Below are positions 23,301 through 35,559 of a stretch of 64,000 nt of DNA, in pieces. Position 1 is the first letter of the stretch. The number at the start of each line of letters is the position of its first letter. Made by a program: the position numbers and the translations under genes. This DNA comes from Anadara kagoshimensis (Eukaryota > Mollusca > Bivalvia > Arcoida > Arcidae), in the NCBI GenBank assembly GCA_021292105.1, contig CM037857.1, positions 29,064,371-29,128,370 of the forward strand. Reading direction: 5' to 3'. Under the pieces are notes generated by a model. That model did not search any database, had not been told where the DNA came from, and saw only the letters and a list, made by a program, of their open reading frames with translations.

Positions 23301-25715
23301 TAAAATAAGACATTTTCGATTTTCTTTTTAATTTCAATGTTGCATTTATCTCTGAGATCCTGCAAATGGTAATACCAGATAGATTTAGTATGTATACATT
23401 CACAAAACATGTATAACTGTTTTCTATGTCTCAAAACAGAATGCACATAACTCTGTGTCAATTAATTTATATTTGTAAAGCCTGGTATTGGTAAATATAA
23501 TGCTATGGTTAATTTTGAACTGCAAGGATTGCGATTTAGAATCGTCAGTTATCCTAAAGGGCGATCTATTATTATTTCTTTCCATTTACTCTCTTCAAAA
23601 TAACAATTTAGTTTATTGTGGTACGATTTTCTTACGCGAGTAGGATTTTACATACAGGTTTTGATACTAGGACAGTATCTGTAGCATTATGTACAGTAGG
23701 AACGCCAAAGCCGCTGGCGTAGGGATTCATTAAAATTTGTGAACTTGCAAAAATGAGATAAAATTGGGCAAAAAATGGCGAACCTTTGAACGAGTCAAAA
23801 TCGGGAATTGTATTCAATATATCATCGGATGTTATGAACAGGGCTATAACATGAAAATATAAGTATATATGAAACTCGTATGTAACTATTTTTTACAATT
23901 CGGGTTACAATTAAATATCTTAATTCAGTGATAAAAACGAGTCACTGACTAAAATTTAAAAATTTGTTCTTCACAAGATTCCTTCCCATTTATCGCAACG
24001 CGCGTGCACCAGAATGATTTTTATATCAAAAGAAAGATATTTTTGCAATGCACAATTTGATATATATTCATCAAATAATTTCTTTTACACAAAAAGTGTC
24101 CAAGTTTTAAAGGGAAAAAAATCGCCGTCAGTCCGGATTCTTGGGTACGGGTCGGGTCCATTTTTCGTCTAATTTGACCTATAAATTTTGTAAGTACTGC
24201 TTCCTAGCTGTGTTCTTTATTTAGTTTGGACACACAGAAGACGCAGAATGGCATTTACGATTGAAATAAAGTAAGTTTAGGTTAAAATTATCATCTTTTT
24301 CGTCAGACTTCTCATAGAATTTGCCGGATTTTAGGGCCTACTTTCAGTCTCCAAGTTAAAACTCGGCAATATGCCGCTTCGACCGTTTATTTCACAAACT
24401 AAAACTCCACACGACAACCACATGCGCAAAATCTATGTTGATTGACCACGTAGGGTGTATTATAAGTACATGGTTTAAACTTTGGCTTGGCCACTGTCAC
24501 AGGCCTATACTTTTTAAATGTTGATTGACCCCAACCCATGTTAAATTTCCTGCAGATAAATGCAATAATATGATTAAACAAAGACTTTGATATAGAGTAG
24601 ATGCGCGTAATTCCGTACACTTAAGGTTTTGCTTAAACTATTAATGCTGGATAAGCTTTTGTCAAGTAAACCAGCACTTGAAAGTGAAGATATATACTAT
24701 ATTCAAAAATTTAAATGTCTGGAAAATTTATACTGTCCCTGATTTAGTCAATTTGATTAAAATTTAAATTCTGATTTGCCAATAAACTATTTATGTTTAA
24801 ATATATCAAGAAATTATAAATTTGTTAAATAATTTAGCAATAATATTTAATATTATTTCTTAATTTTGGTGTAGTCTAGTGTTTATATTTCAGATAGACT
24901 GAAATAATGTGCCTTTCATTGCCTAATAAAGATTTTCTTCTAGCTAAAATATTAATCTCAGTACCAGGAGAAATCCCTGTGCTTTTTTTAGACAGATACA
25001 GCACTCATATACAATACTGAGATATTGGCTAAAACTTCAAGGAACATAGCCATTTGAGTCATGCAAGTTGATTTAAATACATGTTCATTCACATGTGTTA
25101 ACAAAAGCCATGTAAGATTAGATTAGTGATTGCACTCCCAATAAACTAAGAAGTCAACAAACACATATTCAACTTGTCACATTTCCCTTTGTTTTAAGTT
25201 TTCAGATAAAGTAGAATGTGCATTTGCATATGGTATTCAAACTAACAAATAAAAATAATAATTTCTAAACCCAAAACTGAAACAGTTTATGACTGGCTAG
25301 TTAAATCTCAAATTTAAAATGCAACTAATAACAAATTAAATCTGTTTACTAAAATGCTACTAATAGATGTATACCGGTAGTCAGTTTTCAAAACCCATAT
25401 GTTCAAATGGCATAGACTGCATACTCTATCATTGCTTCAAGACTGAAAGGGAGAGACATCATATGCTTACCACATATCATAAAAATAATTAAACTTCCAA
25501 TTGAATAGATGAACCTAAAAACACCAAAAAAGTAAAGGTAAAACAATCTTTTTCTCCTTACGTATTGTTTTTGAAAATTTTGCAAAGGGGTGGCGACACT
25601 GGTGTTGACTTTTGAAACAGCTCAATACATGTGCAATGTGTGTATATAATATATTACTGAATAAATGGTCACACACCCAATATACACACATGGGCAGCCA
25701 ATGTAATAAGACAAC
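23301..25715. other. Intergenic, no supported gene
   Basis: AT-rich. 24085-24110 shares CACAAAAAGTGTCCAAGTTT with 27491-27515, so an unnamed repeat lies here. A nine-codon ATG frame at 24248-24270 has a strong start context and runs into GTAAGT, but no partner exon is visible. Confidence 0.45.
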
Positions 25716-25719
25716 AGAT

Positions 25720-26051
25720 GTACTTGTTTTAATTTGTCTATAGCTAGGTCTGTTTATGCCCATTTCTGCCTGCACATTTCAAATATGTTATTACTTGATT
25801 TTGGTTATGGCAAGCAAAAACAACATCATGTCATCCATCAAACCTGAAATCTGGTATACAGTATAACCTTTGTATAAAAAACCCAGGGGACTGAGCAAAA
25901 GTGGTAAACTTTATATAGAGGGTACTTGTTTCAATTTTTCTATAGCAAGGATGTTAATGCCCATTTCTGCCTGCACATTTTAAATACTTGATTTCGGTTA
26001 TGGCAAGCAAGAACAGCATCCTGTCATCCATCAAACCTGAAATCTGGTATA
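25720..26051. repeat. Tandem duplication including a MITE end, about 200-bp unit
   Basis: GCCCATTTCTGCCTGCACAT, CATCAAACCTGAAATCTGG and CAGTATAA plus CTTTGTATAAA occur twice (MITE ends at 25859 and 26052). The left end and flank of the element have been duplicated. Confidence 0.75.
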
Positions 26052-26829
26052 CAGTATAAACTTTGTATAAAAACCACCCAGGGGACTGAGCAAAAGTGGT
26101 AGACTTTATATAGAGGGTCACCTTAAACATGTATTGTTGATACTGGTAAACAAATGAGTGAAAATAATACCTCTAAAATATCTTTTTATAAATTTTGTTA
26201 AAATTATTTTATTATTATTTTTTAAAAATAATTATTTAGAATTAATTATAAAAAAGATTTGAAAAGTGCATTAAAATCTTAATGGACCTGTACATCTGAT
26301 TACATGGTTAGAGTTGATCTTGACTAATGTCCTTATTTCTTAAGAAGCAGGGTGTCACTAGTATTATAAACATACTACCACTAAATAACAAAGACTAGTT
26401 AATTTAAAATTCTAAATAGGCTACAAACATGTTATTTGCTTTATGCTAATATAGTTATTATTATAATAACAAATACTAGTTATGCCTTCTGATCTAATGA
26501 CTTCAGTCATTGACATGAGAATAAGGACTTCACTTTATTCCTCAATTTTTTACTTATTATAACAAAAATCTAAATATTAATTATATATTTCTAATCTTAA
26601 TGCATTAAGAATATATGAATTACAATGTACTTTTTTAATTTTTTTGCTAAAATTACCAAAAAAATTAAAATAAAGTTGATTGAAAAAATGGACTTTATAC
26701 ACAAGTTGAGTAGTCATTCACATTAGACAGGTGGAATATATATGGAAGGTCATTATATAGTAAAATCCATTGGGTATATATACTTCATACTGGTTGCTAT
26801 AGAGGTGGTCTTTATAGCAGGTTATACTG
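26052..26829 (-). mobile_element. MITE of about 0.8 kb, inverse partner of 30915-31750
   Basis: Begins CAGTATAAACTTTGTATAAA and ends GCAGGTTATACTG. Aligns in inverse orientation with 30915-31750 (shared GACTGAGCAAAA, GTAGACTTTAT, TTCTTAAGAAGCA). No transposase. The right flank lacks the expected TA. Confidence 0.75.
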
Positions 26830-27966
26830 TTTTGCAAAATTTATTTTAAAACTCATTTGTTATTTACTCTGAATTAGATAGTGTTATTTATTACTATATT
26901 TATGTGAACATTCAGTTGACATATGTAAGTTATTTAAAGGTTCAGTCTGTATGGTGGTAATATGTCCATTATGGATAAATGACACCTTGGAGAATATACT
27001 GATTGCATTGATTGTGAAGGTAATCTGTTTCAAAATATGCTCTACTGAACATCTCTCTCCTCTCTCTCTCTCACACACACAGAGGGAGATAGTGCGAAAA
27101 TGCAATAAAAGAGAGACACCTCTGAATAGCGTATGCATACAAGGTTTGACATGTAGGTAACCGATCAGTGTTTAGATTATTATTACTTTGTTTAAGGATT
27201 TTATTGAAAACTTGCGAAACATGGTGATTTGAACATGTGACTTAATGATTCTCCAAACCGGTATCGCGTGAATATAATTTAAACACGTTGCAATGTCATT
27301 TCCAACTTGACATTGGTACACCGATCATCGCGGGGGCAGCCATATTTGTTTACATTGACAACCAAATGTACCATCTAGATTTTCGCTGTTTTAAGATATT
27401 TACACCTGATGCACCAGAAAGATTTCAGGTTGAATTTTATTTTGGATGCGTTATTGTATGTTTTACAAAATATCGAGTGATAATTTTCTTTACACAAAAA
27501 GTGTCCAAGTTTTAAAGATTGACAAAACATTCCTAGGGTTTCTGTTGCGACATCAATTAGCGTCAAGAAATCAAATATTTTGTGTGAATAATAATGTTTT
27601 ACATCAAATTTAAACCCAAATTCTAAAATATTGTTTATTCAGGCATATAATCCACTGGTGCACGGTGCTGAATTATATTTTATAATGTTTTATCGTTAGT
27701 TTAAACACGGGGGACATTTTCGGCCATCAGACACTTGTCAAAAAGTAATCCCAATTTTCAAAACGGCGGAAGGATAAAAAATTGTAAAACCGAAACACAA
27801 TTCTCGGAAAAAGCCGGGTTGGCGTTCCTACTGGTACTAGAGAAATGGGTATATTTTTCTTATTTTGTATGATGTTGTATAACGTCACAACGACGTCATA
27901 AGTGACGTAAATGAAAAATAAGTTGAATTTGATGAAAAGGGATAATAGGGACATGATATTATAGTA
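26830..27966. other. Intergenic, no supported gene
   Basis: Contains a (CT)n/(CA)n run near 27055-27082 and the repeat block shared with 24085. A 75-codon frame at 27288-27515 has no recognisable family. Confidence 0.45.
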
Positions 27967-28141
27967 CAGTCAAACCTGTCTACGAACGCCACAAAAGGGA
28001 ACCAGTGAAATTGGCCTTTATGGTCAGGTGACCTTCATATACAGGTTCAAATACTAATAAAGAACAATCTGATACCATTCTAATTGACATTATAACCAGG
28101 CGGTCTTTATATGGTGGTGGCGTTTTAAAGCAGGCTGGACT
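27967..28141. mobile_element. Short MITE, second copy of the 3576-3754 family
   Basis: Begins CAGTCAAACCTGTCTACGAA after TA. The inner text (CCTTTATGGTCAGGTGACC) follows the first copy. The right end (GCAGGCTGGACTATA) is mutated. Confidence 0.75.
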
Positions 28142-28464
28142 ATATGACAGTAAAAGATACGACTTATCTGTTTCTTATTTAGACTGATACTAAATATAAC
28201 GCCAACGAAAGGTTATTTTAGGCTGTATAACAAAAGTGATGATAATTTTTTCTATTGTCAACTCTTCTTTTTATGCGGCAATATATATGCTTTTCCTACT
28301 TATTGTGTGTTTGTTTCACAATTAATACACTAAGGTAGAGCTTGTTCGCACTACTAAAACTATAGGGGATACATCTCCTGTTAAGCTAACTAGCTACTCC
28401 AACCACTTGTAAGATAAAATTGTACGAAAAAAAAGTATGTAAACAAAATGTAATAAATATTCAA

Positions 28465-28705
28465 AAAAGAAGCATACTAATCCATGTCCAAATCATAATA
28501 CATATGCAAAGTAAAATCTTTGAAACTGACAAGTTAGGTTAAACACGTGGACTTCCCCAAGGAAAATGAGACAAGTTGCTCCGGAAGGGTAATGGTCTCC
28601 TTTATAAGCTAGCTTAAGCTAGCTACTACCGCAACTTGTGTAATCAAAATTGAGTGAAAAGGATGATGGAACCATGAAACGCCAAACACACCCAGGGCTC
28701 AAAGT
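28465..28705 (+). repeat. R330 repeat, 5' two-thirds
   Basis: Contains CTAATCCATGTCCAAATCAT, GACAAGTTAGGTTAAACACG, GCTCCGGAAGGGTAA and GAAACGCCAAACACACCCAG. Confidence 0.7.
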
Positions 28706-29570
28706 ACCTCAGTCCAGTTTTGGCTCTTACAACACATGGTTAATTAACATAGTGATTATTGGTTTAAGGAGACCAGCTGATTCTTGCAATATTGATTGCA
28801 TTGTGACAATAGATCAGTAAACTCTTTGATTAAGTTTTATTAATAATGTAGAGCAACTTGTAATATTATTTGTCAATATTTTCCACGTGAACACCTATGC
28901 AATATTGGTTGAATTTTGTTAAAACTCTGTTTATTTCCTTATTCCTTAAAACCTTTGATTTTTCTACGCTTTACACTACTATCGCTCATTCTAAATTGAA
29001 CTTACTTCTAGAGCATTCATTCACTTGACATTATTATACAAAACTGTATACATGTAGTGCCTTGCAGGGTTTCTGGTTATTTTATCAAGCATCAAATGCA
29101 CTGAGGGTATTTTCAACAAAACAACAGACCAAATGTCACAATCTGTGCACCATTGCTCTCGGGTTTGCTCATCATACGTTTGAGCCAGAATGTATGCCAA
29201 GTCATTCAACTTCACAAACAGATAAATAGATGACGTTTAATTTTTTAAATATTAAATAAATGCTTAATTAGGAGCTTGTGTAAGTTTATTTATACCAATG
29301 ACATACTACTATTTCTGTAATCTCTGCTTCGAAATAGAGGATATGTCACTCGTATACGTATAGAATATAACAATGAAAGTACTAAAACAATTGTTAACAG
29401 TGAATGTTATTAAGAGATTTGAGATATGAAATGTCTTAGTCTAGTCTAGAAATCGCAACAAACTAAAATAATAAAATATGAACGAAAACCTTTATAATAA
29501 AGGGTCACGAACAAAAGCAGTCATAAGACTATCGAATTGACAATAAAGGATGCCAACGAAATATAATGTT
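28706..29570. other. Intergenic, nothing recognised
   Basis: AT-rich. A 64-codon minus frame at 29021-29215 has no recognisable family. Confidence 0.4.
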
Positions 29571-29979
29571 ATAAAGTTAATAATATAGTATGATCTAACT
29601 TTCATCAAACAGATATCATACTTTTTTAATTGTTTGGTTACTTAATTCAGCTGTAATTAGCAAAGTTGTATAAGCGTTATTAGGTCAATTCGCCCCACGG
29701 GAAATTCGCCCCGTCAAATTCGCTACTACTTTCAACAAATTCGACCTCGCCCCCGTTTAATATCTCCCCCACTTCTTGCAAATTCGCCCCCACTGTGAAA
29801 ATCGTCCATAATTTTGAAAAATCGTCATCTTTTATTGAAATTTTAAAAATAACCATTTTTGACGACCTCGGATCGATATGCCTAATTAAATGCAAACATA
29901 TTAGTTCATGAATAAATACATGTATAAAGTTAATAATATAGTATGATCTAACTTTCATCAAACAGATATCATACTTTTT
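29571..29979. repeat. 56-bp exact direct repeats bracketing a TTCGCCCC minisatellite
   Basis: ATAAAGTTAATAATATAGTA and the next 36 bases are identical at 29571-29626 and 29924-29979. Between them, 29683-29790 holds about six AATTCGCCCC-like units, related to the ACTCGCCCC units of the element at 38746-39750. Confidence 0.8.
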
Positions 29980-30029
29980 AATATTGATATTGATTTACAA
30001 TTTATAACATCCATGAAACAAAATATTAT

Positions 30030-30281
30030 TTAAATATAACGATCTTTATTTTGCCCGACATTTAAGATTGCCACCTTCACTTTAAATAGGGACTTACTGA
30101 ACAAAGCCGAAGGGGTCTCACCATCATGTATTGGACCCTGTCGCCAAAAAGCGCGATATGGTTCTTCTTGGTTGTGAAATATAACAGATTCGCTGGGTAT
30201 CGTGTGATGGACTGGGTTATCTGAGATATCGACATTGTTGGCAAATGTTCTTGCACTAAAAAGATCACCATTCGTGCACAC
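30030..30281 (-). CDS. Small ORF of unknown function
   Basis: 83 codons ending in TAA. Upstream in frame the reading stays open through a hydrophobic stretch (AFGICVVLV) before the first ATG. Composition is mixed (Trp, His, Pro present) rather than AT-driven. No family recognised, no splice partner or promoter found. It may be chance. Confidence 0.2.
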   Translation of the reverse strand: MCTNGDLFSARTFANNVDISDNPVHHTIPSESVIFHNQEEPYRAFWRQGPIHDGETPSALFSKSLFKVKVAILNVGQNKDRYI

Positions 30282-30599
30282 GAGTACAACGCAGATCCCA
30301 AACGCCCTTTTAACAATGAAATGTTTAGAAGACTCTGTCGCCTAATCATTCAACTTAACATGATGATTTTCTATTCCTTAATCCTCTGGTTGTGAAATAT
30401 GTTAATGCCATCTGTCCTGGTGAGCTTAAAATAAAAGATAGTACTGATTCGGTTTCACACTTGGTATTATACAACAAATATGGCATCTACTACACGCTAC
30501 ATCTAAACCTATGACAAACAAATAAAATTCAATTAATTTTTATGCCAACTTTCATTTTTAGCAACGATTCTTCCGCTTATAATGTTTTTATTTCACAAT

Positions 30600-30880
30600 T
30601 CTTTCGCTTTGTTATTGCAGGCCTAGGCTTATACGGTCCCGCAAAACATTTTAAACCGCCATTACAATATTATTGAAAAATAATGCATCAAAATTATCCT
30701 GGGTATATTTGAAGCTCAGTAGTTCCCTATTCCTTTGATTTACAAATTCGATTTCACACTGACGAGGGTACCTGGCTAAACGAAGGTAACGAGACTTCAC
30801 TTCACTGGTGAAAGTTTAACTTAATTGCCAGTTTTTACTTTGCTTTTGGGATTGTGACTTTGATATGGACCGGTTGTATT
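30600..30880 (-). repeat. R330 repeat, inverse copy
   Basis: Inverse blocks GCAGGCCTAGGCTTATACGG, TATCCTGGGTATATTTGA, GAGACTTCACTTCACTGGTG and TTGGGATTGTGACTTTGAT. Confidence 0.65.
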
Positions 30881-30914
30881 TACATTAGTTTATACAAGAA
30901 ACAAAGTAGATATA

Positions 30915-31750
30915 CAGTATATCTTGCTATAAAGTCTACCTCTGTATAAAGTACACCTGCCTATAGCAACCGGCCTGAGGTATCCTCAATGGATTTTACT
31001 ATATAATGACCCTGTATATAAGTCCATCTGTCTAATGTGAATAGAGTCCACCCTTTTTAGTCTCAAATGACTTCTCAACCTGTCTATATAGTCCACTGTT
31101 TCAATCAAATGTTTTTGGAATTTTATAATTTCTAAAAGTTTAAGCAAACATTTTTAATGAAGTAAGTCTTATATTCCTATGTCCTAATGCATGAAGATTA
31201 AATATAATTATTATAATTTTAAATCTTTGGTCAGTGTATTTAGTAACATACAAAGATTTACAGTTTTCTTTTGTAAAGAGCATTATAAGTTTTTAGTTAC
31301 AAGTAAAACTTTAAGGAAAAAAATATATGAAGTTATTATTCTCATGTTAATGACTGAAGCCATTAGATCAGAAGGTAGAGATAGTCTTTGTTATGTACAG
31401 GTAGTATGATTTCCATATCTATTGTTTTAATAAGTGACATCTTGCTTCTTAAGAAAACAAAGACAATTAGTCAGGTGTATATGATAGATAAACTGTTACA
31501 ATGTACAGTCCATCATCATAAACATAAATATTTTCTAAAATTAATTCTGATTTATCTTTTTTTAACTATAATAAAAATAATTTTAACAAATTTTATAGAA
31601 ATTACTTCATTTTTTCGCTCATTACAATACCGGCATCAACAATACATGTTTACCTGTTCATTAGAGGTGACCCTCTACATAAAGTCTACCTGTCTATTAA
31701 GTTCATTTTTGCTCAGTCTCTTGGGTGGTCTTTATACACAGGTCATACTG
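30915..31750 (+). mobile_element. MITE, 836 bp, TA target duplication
   Basis: Begins CAGTATATCTTGCTATAAAG and ends GGTCATACTG with TA on both sides (30913-30914 and 31751-31752). Tc1/pogo-like ends. The body is AT-rich without transposase. Confidence 0.8.
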
Positions 31751-31752
31751 TA

Positions 31753-33215
31753 TATATAGGTGTCTCTCACGTTCACCTGATTTATTTGGTTTATCATGCA
31801 TTTATCAAGTCGCATATCATTCACTAAATTCCTTTTCTATCAAATTAAAATTTAATTTCAATTTGCGCCATTTTTTAGGCCATGGTGACGTCATGTAACA
31901 GTCTCTGATGCTGTTTTAAACAAAATAGCGGAAATACACCACCTTTATTATATTTTTTTCTATTGAACCTTTTTTCCCATTACTGCTCATGTGGGTTTAT
32001 CTTCATGGGAGAAACGCGTTTCTTACACATGAGACATGAAAATGCCGCATTTTACCCATGTGAATTTTTTCTGTCTCACCCTAGGGATGAGATTACTTTT
32101 CATAACCAACAATTGCCCAACGTCACAATCACTTATATACTCCTAATTGATGACATCAGAATCATTTTACGTGAGAACTTCAACAAAATTGATTACGTCA
32201 TTTTCAGAAGGCACCGATTGTCACCTGAAAACTCAACGTTTTAAGCAGTTTTTTGCTTACAAGTCTTGTATTTATGCTGCAAATGTATGGGAAAAAGAAC
32301 CCTACACCAGTAACAGTATAAGACAGAGATTTAGAATGTCTATGTTAATCTTAATTGATGCCAACTACTGGCATCAACATTGAAGAAAAATAAGTGCATT
32401 ATGTGTTTATCTATGTAGGATAGAGAAATCTCACTCTCAGGGTTGGACATTTCTGGCAAAAGTCTCGGAAAGCTTCATCTCTGACTAAAATGTTCAACCC
32501 CTCGGTTGAGATTTCCCTATCCTATATGGAGAATCATAATAGATTCTTATATTACACAATGCTACAAATATTGTCTCATAAAATATTTAAACACTTTTCA
32601 GCCAAAGATCTGCACGAACATGACGTTATTTTCAAGATGTTTTGAAGATATTTAGTATTTTTACATATAGATTATGTTATATATAATAAAACCGAAATAT
32701 TTAGACTTTTTGGAAAAACTCAAACAGGAAATAAAACTACAGCAACCTCTTGGAAGACAAATACCCCCGTCCAAACATTCCCTATGGTACATTTTACCTT
32801 TTGTTACCCCGCCGTCCTTTTCCTTACCTTACTTTGGATTAAAACATGTGTCATGTTTATGACGTCGGTATTCGTATTTTTTTTCTTAATGTGTTTGTTT
32901 ATAAAATGGTATACTTGAATCGAATTGCTTGTTTTTGATTGATACATAATGAATGCAGTGTAATTAGCATTTGCCTTTATCTAAGTATTGATATATTAAA
33001 ATTTTAAAAGTAAAAACATACTAATTGTTTGATAGTTTGAAACTGATGGAAACATTCCAATAAATCTTAATATAAAATATACAAATATATTAATATATGC
33101 ATTAAAGATAAACAATTTAAAAACAAAAAAAGATGATACGAAGGCGTTTCAAAAGAACATTGTTTATTTTTTCTAATAATTAGTTTTCAACATCTTGAAA
33201 ACTATCGACTGAATA
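31753..33215. other. Intergenic with foldback fragments
   Basis: 32395-32560 is a hairpin-type fragment: GGATAGAGAAATCTCACTCT pairs with a TTGAGATTTCCCTATCC arm. Related pieces are at 36490-36650, 36945-37060 and near 60100. No gene seen. Confidence 0.5.
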
Positions 33216-33219
33216 TTGC

Positions 33220-33227
33220 TATAAAAA
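33220..33227 (+). promoter_or_regulatory. TATA box of the Gly/Asn-rich protein gene
   Basis: TATAAAAA lies 64 bp before the ATG at 33284. A start about 30 bp downstream would give a short 5' UTR. Confidence 0.55.
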
Positions 33228-33283
33228 TGGATTGTGACTTTCACTTTTTAGTTGTTTAAATAAACCTCTTCTCACCAGACAAG

Positions 33284-33349
33284 ATGAATCGACTGTGTCT
33301 ATTGTTCGCCGTTGTTGTGCTCGCTGTAGCCATCCACAAAGCTTACACT
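33284..33349 (+). CDS. Gly/Asn-rich protein exon 1, signal peptide
   Basis: ATG in context ACAAGATGA. 22 codons with a hydrophobic core LLFAVVVLAVA. Donor ACT|GTGAGT, phase 0. Confidence 0.75.
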
Positions 33350-34469
33350 GTGAGTATCTATTTACTTTTTATACTTTTAATTTTTCAAACATAAGCAATT
33401 TTGTTATTACAATTTTATCGACCTGTGTCTAACTTGGTTTTTCTGTGTTCAGGATTGCCCTGGATGTCACAAAGTTCCATGTCCTTTCAATTTTGAGAAC
33501 ACGCGTGACGGGTGTAGCTAGTTACCCTTCCGGAGCATCCGGCCTCACTTCCCTGGTGGAAAATCACGAGTTTAACATAATTTGCCATTTCAAAGTTTTA
33601 CTTAGCTTATGGGTTGTGATTCGGACATGGATAAATATATTTGTGTTTATTTAAACATCTAACTTTTTAGATTTTAATTTTTTCGGTATGTATTTTTAAA
33701 AAAACTGTAGTTTTGAAAATGTTTTTTACATAGTATAATTCTATTTTATAAATGTTACTCTTGAATCTCCAAGATTTACTGTTGGATACAGCACATATGA
33801 ATAATTATATAACACCACAACTATCCATGTCCAAATCTATATCCCAGAACCAAGTAAAAACTTTGAAACTGACAATTTATTGAACACATGAACATCCACA
33901 AGGAAAGTTAGGCCGGGTGCTCTGATAGGGTAAACAGCTTCTGTCACGCTTACTATGCGTGTTAATTAAAATGTCAATTGTCAATTAAAGAAAAAAGTGC
34001 AAAAAAGTGTTACAGAAAAAAGTAAAATTACATACACATGTATAAATTTGCTATGTATAACTTCAAAACACCTTTTTGTAAAGATAGATATAGTCTTCTA
34101 AAGAAATATCTATTTAGAAAGTGAAGATTCTGAAAAAGAATCCAACAACTTATTTTCAAAAAGACATCAATTTCGAATTAGATAGGAATTATTTATCTTG
34201 GCCTTAGCTAGAGGATAGATCTTGTAAATGTTGTAATTTGAATGTTCTAGAAGAAAGAAATTTAAAACTAATTTTTTTCCAGAACAATATTTGTCACTGC
34301 TCAAATATTGATAATTTATTGAACCGAAAATTCAAATTAATTTTATTTCATGTTATGTCATTTTACAAAATGTATAGTGGAAAAGTGTAATTAATTTGTA
34401 ATAATATTCAATATTGTCTTTTAATACGTTTTTAGTGAACTTGACACATGGCTGATAATCACATTTGAT

Positions 34470-34524
<55 letters not shown>

Positions 34525-35331
34525 AAGGTAAATTGACCTAGTTTTTAGTACGATAGAAGATGTATATGTACTATAAGTTTCCTTTGCCAAAGTACAACAT
34601 TTAACTCCTCGTTCCTTTTTCAAACACTTAGACAATGTTTTGATCAAGATTTTACATTTGTTCGTCGTTACAATTTATGAGACAACATTCCTCAGTGTAC
34701 GTAAAAAACTGAACACGTGACATGTCTGATGCCAAAATGTTTATAATTGTTTCATCATACCCAAAAGAAAAGAATTGTTTTGTAATTGTCAATAACAACC
34801 ACTCGAGTGACTTTTACCTAATGCACATTCTACCTGTAACCCTTATTTTCTGGTAGGGCTGAATCATTTATCAAAGACCCAGATATAGCAAATATGTTTA
34901 CAAAGGAATCTGTTTTTATCTAGACGTGTCGGTGCAAATCCTATCTTAAGAAATCTTTCAGTTTTTAATTCATCACTCCATGTTCAATTGTTTAGAATCC
35001 ATGTGGCGGTGTTGCTGTTGCTGTTAACGGATGTGGATGTGGTGGATGTGGAAACGGCTGTGGCAATAATGGAAATGGAAATGGTGGAAACGGCGGAAAC
35101 AACGGAAACGGAAATGGAGGCAATAATGGCAACAATGGAAATGGTGGTAACAATGGCGATGGTGGAAACGGTGGAGACGGTGGTAATGGTGGTAATGGCA
35201 ACAAAGGTGACAGTGGTGGAAATAATGGTGGGAAGGGTGGACAAGGCGGAAATGATAAAATAGACAGCAGCGAAGACAGAAACAAAGGTGCTGGAAATGA
35301 TGGCAGAATCAACAGTGACACCAAAAATTAA
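33284..35331 (+). CDS. Secreted Gly/Asn-rich protein, two exons
   Basis: Predicted precursor of 133 residues. Exon 1 (33284-33349) encodes a signal peptide, MNRLCLLFAVVVLAVAIHKA, ending in YT. Exon 2 (34996-35331) encodes a Cys/Gly head with six Cys in about 23 residues (NPCGGV, GCGCGGCGNGC), then about 60 residues of GN, GGN and GGD repeats. A polar charged tail (KIDSSEDRNKG to NSDTKN) closes it. The intron is phase 0 with GT-AG ends (GTGAGT, TTTAG). Low-complexity Gly/Asn-rich secreted proteins are common in molluscan shell matrix, byssus and mucus. Which applies here is inference, and no known family member could be named. Codons for Gly and Asn vary, which argues for a maintained protein rather than a pure microsatellite. 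A poly(A) signal follows at 35378. Confidence 0.8.
33450..33655 (-). repeat. R330 repeat, inverse copy in the intron
   Basis: Carries GTGACGGGTGTAGCTAGTTA, GGAGCATCCGGCCTCACTTC and GGTTGTGATTCGGACATGGA. It supplies an exon-like reading discussed under rejected items. Confidence 0.7.
33820..33985 (+). repeat. R330 repeat, 5' half
   Basis: Carries ATCCATGTCCAAATCTATAT, AACTTTGAAACTGACAAT, GGAAAGTTAGGCCGGGTGCT and GATAGGGTAAACA. Confidence 0.65.
34471..34521. repeat. (TC)n microsatellite
   Basis: About 25 perfect CT dinucleotides in the intron of the Gly/Asn-rich gene. Confidence 0.98.
34996..35331 (+). CDS. Gly/Asn-rich protein exon 2, mature chain
   Basis: Acceptor TTGTTTAG. 111 codons then TAA at 35329-35331. 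Cys-rich head, GN-rich body, polar tail. Antisense and shifted frames here are artefacts of the repeat. Confidence 0.8.
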   Translation, partial: NPCGGVAVAVNGCGCGGCGNGCGNNGNGNGGNGGNNGNGNGGNNGNNGNGGNNGDGGNGGDGGNGGNGNKGDSGGNNGGKGGQGGNDKIDSSEDRNKGAGNDGRINSDTKN

Positions 35332-35377
35332 TATACAGAATGTCTTAAATATTCCATGTCAATAATTTAAGATACCA

Positions 35378-35383
35378 AATAAA
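35378..35383 (+). terminator. Poly(A) signal of the Gly/Asn-rich protein gene
   Basis: AATAAA, 46 bp after the stop codon, giving a short AT-rich 3' UTR. Confidence 0.65.
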
Positions 35384-35559
35384 ATTACAAAGCATCATAT
35401 CTAAATTATTTATTTTTATTTTTGTACTCATACAAACCAACACAATACTTTGTTGTTTTCTTTTATCATTTTATTTGGTATTTCTTAAGAAATGACGATT
35501 TCAATACATTTTCTTCCATACCTGCCCATGTGAGATTAATAGAATCATATACCGGTAAC

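Noticed and set aside
24248-24276. Nine-codon ATG frame running into GTAAGT.
   Set aside because: Good start context and donor, but no promoter or partner exon visible. Expected by chance at this length.
33445-33525. A cassette-like exon in the Gly/Asn-rich gene intron (acceptor TTCAG, frame DCPGCHKVPCPFNFENTRDG) that would make a small Cys-rich secreted peptide.
   Set aside because: The whole reading lies in an inverse R330 repeat copy, and the same text occurs in other copies. No donor is apparent. Exonisation is possible but unsupported.
34984-35324. Long open frames in all registers across the Gly/Asn-rich exon.
   Set aside because: They are by-products of GGN-type codon repeats. Only the frame with signal peptide, splice acceptor and stop fits a gene.
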